DNA of 64,000 bases, taken from Xestospongia bergquistia. Its lineage: Eukaryota > Porifera > Demospongiae > Haplosclerida > Petrosiidae. Below the pieces are notes generated by a model. The model saw nothing but the letters and a program-made list of their open reading frames with translations, did no database searches and had not been told where the DNA came from. Made by a program: the position numbers and the translations under genes. How positions within the stretch are numbered: the stretch's first letter is position 1; each line of letters opens with the position of its first letter. The stretch covers positions 12,664,501-12,728,500 of the forward strand of contig OZ014411.1 of NCBI GenBank assembly GCA_963965975.1, in the 5' to 3' direction. Shown piece by piece: positions 61,401 to 64,000 of this stretch.

Positions 61401-61720
61401 AGTCACACATTCTTACATGGTATGTATTTCAATCCATAGCATTTTTGAACTCTATGTCAGTACTTTGCTTTGGGGAAATACAATTAATTTTGGAATCACA
61501 AGAGATACATTTACCACATGATTGGGAATTCTCCAGTAGAGTATCTTAACTTAGATGCTTTAATATTCAAAGATAACGTGGACAGCTACATAAGTAACTG
61601 TAATAGAATACATGATATTAACAATATTATTACATTGTCTAGATCTGTTGGTTCTTTTACGAACTGACTGCCAAGAGTGCTACTTGCTTGGGAAGGTGAA
61701 GTACAATAGTCGTCGTCCAT
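55469..61720 (-). CDS. Gene 2: Roc/COR-like P-loop protein with death-fold C-terminus, short form
   Basis: Nine GT-AG exons sum to 2871 nt (956 aa): 61634-61720, 61156-61242, 60186-60260, 59548-59598, 58359-58448, 58100-58295, 56025-58012, 55915-55942 and 55469-55737. It begins MDDDYCTSPSQASSTLGSQF, unlike gene 1. Residues 30-100 are Ser/Pro-rich linker exons (EPELKQEPPADLSPSGSPVE). About 101-130 is a basic coiled-coil exon (KIKKMQEMVDKLNLQIEKQN) that gene 1 does not have. The 663-codon core exon has exactly the same length as in gene 1 (1988 nt), with about two dozen residue changes and the P-loop GGLPNCGKST at about 224-233, followed by the same COR-like and death-like parts. It has no N-terminal death-fold-like exon and no 246-residue helical domain. 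Both genes look intact, so this pair is a recent duplicate with a re-made N-terminus. Confidence 0.8.
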
Positions 61721-61755
61721 GTGTACGAGCCACGCCACTAATTCAACGATTGACG
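61721..61755. promoter_or_regulatory. 35-base gap between divergent start codons
   Basis: Only 35 bases separate the minus-strand start codon of gene 2 (ATG at 61720) from the plus-strand start codon of the AMN1 gene (ATG at 61756). The core promoters and 5' leaders must overlap each other or the opposite first exon. The plus-strand frame is also open upstream to 61612, so an earlier AMN1 start inside the gene 2 first exon is possible. No TATA box is obvious. Confidence 0.55.
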
Positions 61756-63335
61756 ATGCTCCACCCACTAAATGAAGTCTTGTCTCCGCCTTTTTGTTAT
61801 GAACTCTGGGAAGCCATGTGTTCTATATCTTCATTGTTTGATGGCGCACTTGACGCTGTAATGAACAACTTCATATATTTTGAGAGAGAGCTACACTGTC
61901 TACCGCCAAATGTCAAATCAAGAATAGCACAGAGAATGTGTAAGAGGGGACTAATGACTGATCATAACGCTCCATTGGTTAGTATATATACATAATTATA
62001 TATATGTCATATATTATTTCCAATTGACGTGGCTGTTGCTGTAATCTGACACACACTATTAGAGTACATTCCTATGTTGGTGGCAGGTTGATGACTAGCC
62101 TATTCCTGGCTTTGCTAGAAGAGGAAGGCAATGCCATCAACCACAGATAAAGTAGGAGATAGATCGGACATGTGATACTTGTTAACAATCATGTGAAGCT
62201 ATAGTAATGCTAATACTATAGTGATATTTGTATGGTAGACACTATTTCATAATTAGGACCTATTAATATATAATATCTTTATGTGCTGCTTTAGTCTATA
62301 CATCTGGTAGGTGAGGGAACATGACTAGTATTGCTATCATTCATAATTTAGTATTTACCAAATCCTCCTTCTCAGAACTTTGTAGATTGGTTTATATGTG
62401 TCTATATGTATTATGAACATAATACTAAAGTACAGCCTATTATGTAATACTACTTTAGTTAAGATTATTTCAGTGCTACATAGTTTCAATAATAGCTATA
62501 TATCTGTGTTTATAAAGAGGTTTCAGTTACCATTGATGTAGATTAATACTTTGATCATGAGAAAATGCCCTTTTAGTTTTATACCTTTTCTTCTCTTAAG
62601 GTGCTACATGATGGTATTGTTGAGCTAGATCTAACTGATAATGACTTTGGTAGAGTTTGCGTACGTCATATCTCATTGTTTTGTCCTCGATTACTTAAAC
62701 TGAATCTGTCGATATCTAACGGCTGTAGAAATAACATAAACTCACTAGGTAAGTAATACAGTAATATGATCTAATAAACCTAGTACCAACAAATGATAAA
62801 TGATAAGTCTTTGACTCCATATATGGTAAAGGGAGTACATATATCATAAAACTTTTAGTCTTTGTACAAAATTAATAATAAAGTACATGTACAAGTCACT
62901 TTTGTTGTATAGATACATGTCATTGTTATACATTCTACATGTAAACATGTTACAGTACCGTGAATATCAAAATATGGCAACTTGGCAAGTTGATATTGTT
63001 TTATTATGCATTCACAATCATGTCTCGAAAGAAAGTTACTCCTTTTCTACTTGTAATTCTGGTATATGATATAAATGTACCTGAACTCTCTTCTTTACAC
63101 TCTTTCTTTTGTTACAGATTTATCAAATTTGTTTAGTCAATGTAAGAAGCTCCAAGTACTTAATTTAAAAGGATGTGTTTTAATGGACAATACAGCAGTA
63201 GGAGTCCTAGCTAAGCACTGTTCATATCTGCTGTCTTTATCATTGTCAGGATGTCATATGATATCTGATAGAGGCATAATGATGTTGAGTGAGAGATGCC
63301 AGTACTTACAAGCATTAGATTTAACAAGAACAAAG
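61756..63335 (+). CDS. AMN1: AMN1-like leucine-rich repeat protein, partial
   Basis: Three exons are visible: 61756-61977, 62601-62748 and 63118-63335, all with good GT-AG borders, giving 196 codons; the gene continues past the window. Exon 1 ends with LPPNVKSRIAQRMCKRGLMTD, the signature that precedes the repeats in animal AMN1 (LPPN then a Lys/Arg-rich helix and TD). Exons 2 and 3 encode Cys-containing leucine-rich repeats (IVELDLTDNDF, LKLNLSIS, LQVLNLKGCVLMDNTAV, LLSLSLSGCHMISDRGIMML, LQALDLTRTK). Yeast Amn1 antagonises the mitotic exit network; the animal role is poorly known. No F-box is seen in the N-terminal part. The call rests on domain order and the LPPN segment. Confidence 0.8.
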
Positions 63336-64000
63336 GTAAGCGATTGACTGTGTTGTTTGTATACCAGGTGTTCTTAAGATACTATGATGGTCCTATGATC
63401 TGTTGATTTTAGTGTACAAGCAATAAGGTTGTGGTACATGATGTGAATAATTACTCATGTATTCTGTTTGTGTTGTAAATGACTGCAAAAATGTCATCTT
63501 GGGTGTGCTTTTGTAGTTGCAAAGTTTTTTAATGAGTCATGTTGAAGTTTTTTATTGTTCTTTGTGGATGTCTCTTCTTAATCTATCTTTTAATATTGAA
63601 GCCTGTGAAAGTATTTTCAACAGTTTCTAAACTTTTCTGCTGAAGCTGGAGAACATTTGTGCAAGTATTTGTTAATAATATGCAAATTATATATGATGTC
63701 AATCATGCATAAAGATCCCCATTCACTTATATAGGATTTCAGATTTACGACTTTCCTAAATAGCTAGCGTTCTATTTTTTTGTTAAAATTTGCAGACTTG
63801 CAAGATGTTGTGAATGGTACAAACCATTTCTCTCTAGTTCATTCCTAGCCAGAGTTATATATAACACTGAGTTAGTCTTCATTCTCAACATGAACAGAGC
63901 ATATGTTGTCTTATGATGAACAACAAGCTATACTGTTAATGTCTTTCACTAATAATATCACTAACTCTCTCTTATATAATGATACTCTTGATGTGTAGTA
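63336..64000. other. AMN1 intron, no exon seen
   Basis: From the GTAAGC donor at 63336 to the window end I find no open, spliceable repeat-encoding segment. This is probably an intron of the AMN1 gene. Confidence 0.5.

Noticed and set aside
1..64000. tRNA, rRNA or other structured RNA genes
   Set aside because: I saw no cloverleaf with conserved tRNA boxes and no rRNA-like sequence on reading through both strands; a covariance-model scan would be needed to exclude small RNAs.

Overview
This window looks like animal nuclear DNA, most likely from a sponge (an Amphimedon-like demosponge is my best guess). The reasons are inference: very AT-rich sequence, GT-AG introns that are often only 40-80 bases, immunoglobulin/fibronectin modules, death-fold and P-loop proteins in recent tandem copies, and decayed DNA transposons. 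There are no bacterial signals. All multi-exon models were built by hand from splice sites, reading frame and intron phase. Several close exactly in frame over many exons.

Layout. 1-5.9 kb: mostly non-coding, with a frameshifted coding fragment (+) and a decayed GTPase-like gene (-). 5.9-9.8 kb: a 3.86-kb CACTA/EnSpm-like transposon with CACTG ends and two divergent genes, inserted into an older relative (9.8-11.0 kb). 11.1-16.8 kb: two tandem copies of the N-terminal (SRX) region of signal recognition particle receptor alpha. The second copy is split by a Tc1/IS630-like element and by a MULE with a 10-base target duplication, and the MULE itself carries a small TA-flanked element. 18.3-25.1 kb: an intact Ig-Ig-Ig-FN3 surface protein gene (-) with a Thr-rich stalk, a decayed exon copy beside it and an inverted pseudogene copy (+).

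27.4-61.7 kb: a cluster of P-loop proteins on the minus strand. Gene 1 (27372-38753, 17 exons, 1407 aa) and gene 2 (55469-61720, 9 exons, 956 aa) share a Roc/COR-like core and a C-terminal death-fold domain, but have different N-termini and different sets of ~20-residue linker exons. Between them lie fragments: an orphan GTPase piece (39.7 kb), a frameshifted core (45.8-48 kb), three more SRX copies (42-43 and 49.3-51.1 kb), a hAT remnant (51.3 kb) and two copies of a ~2.2-kb non-coding block.

61.7-64 kb: gene 2 starts 35 bases from, and divergent to, a gene recognisable as AMN1 (Cys-type leucine-rich repeats), which runs off the window. The core theme is birth and death of a death-domain GTPase-like family by segmental duplication, mixed with SRX duplicates and nested transposons.
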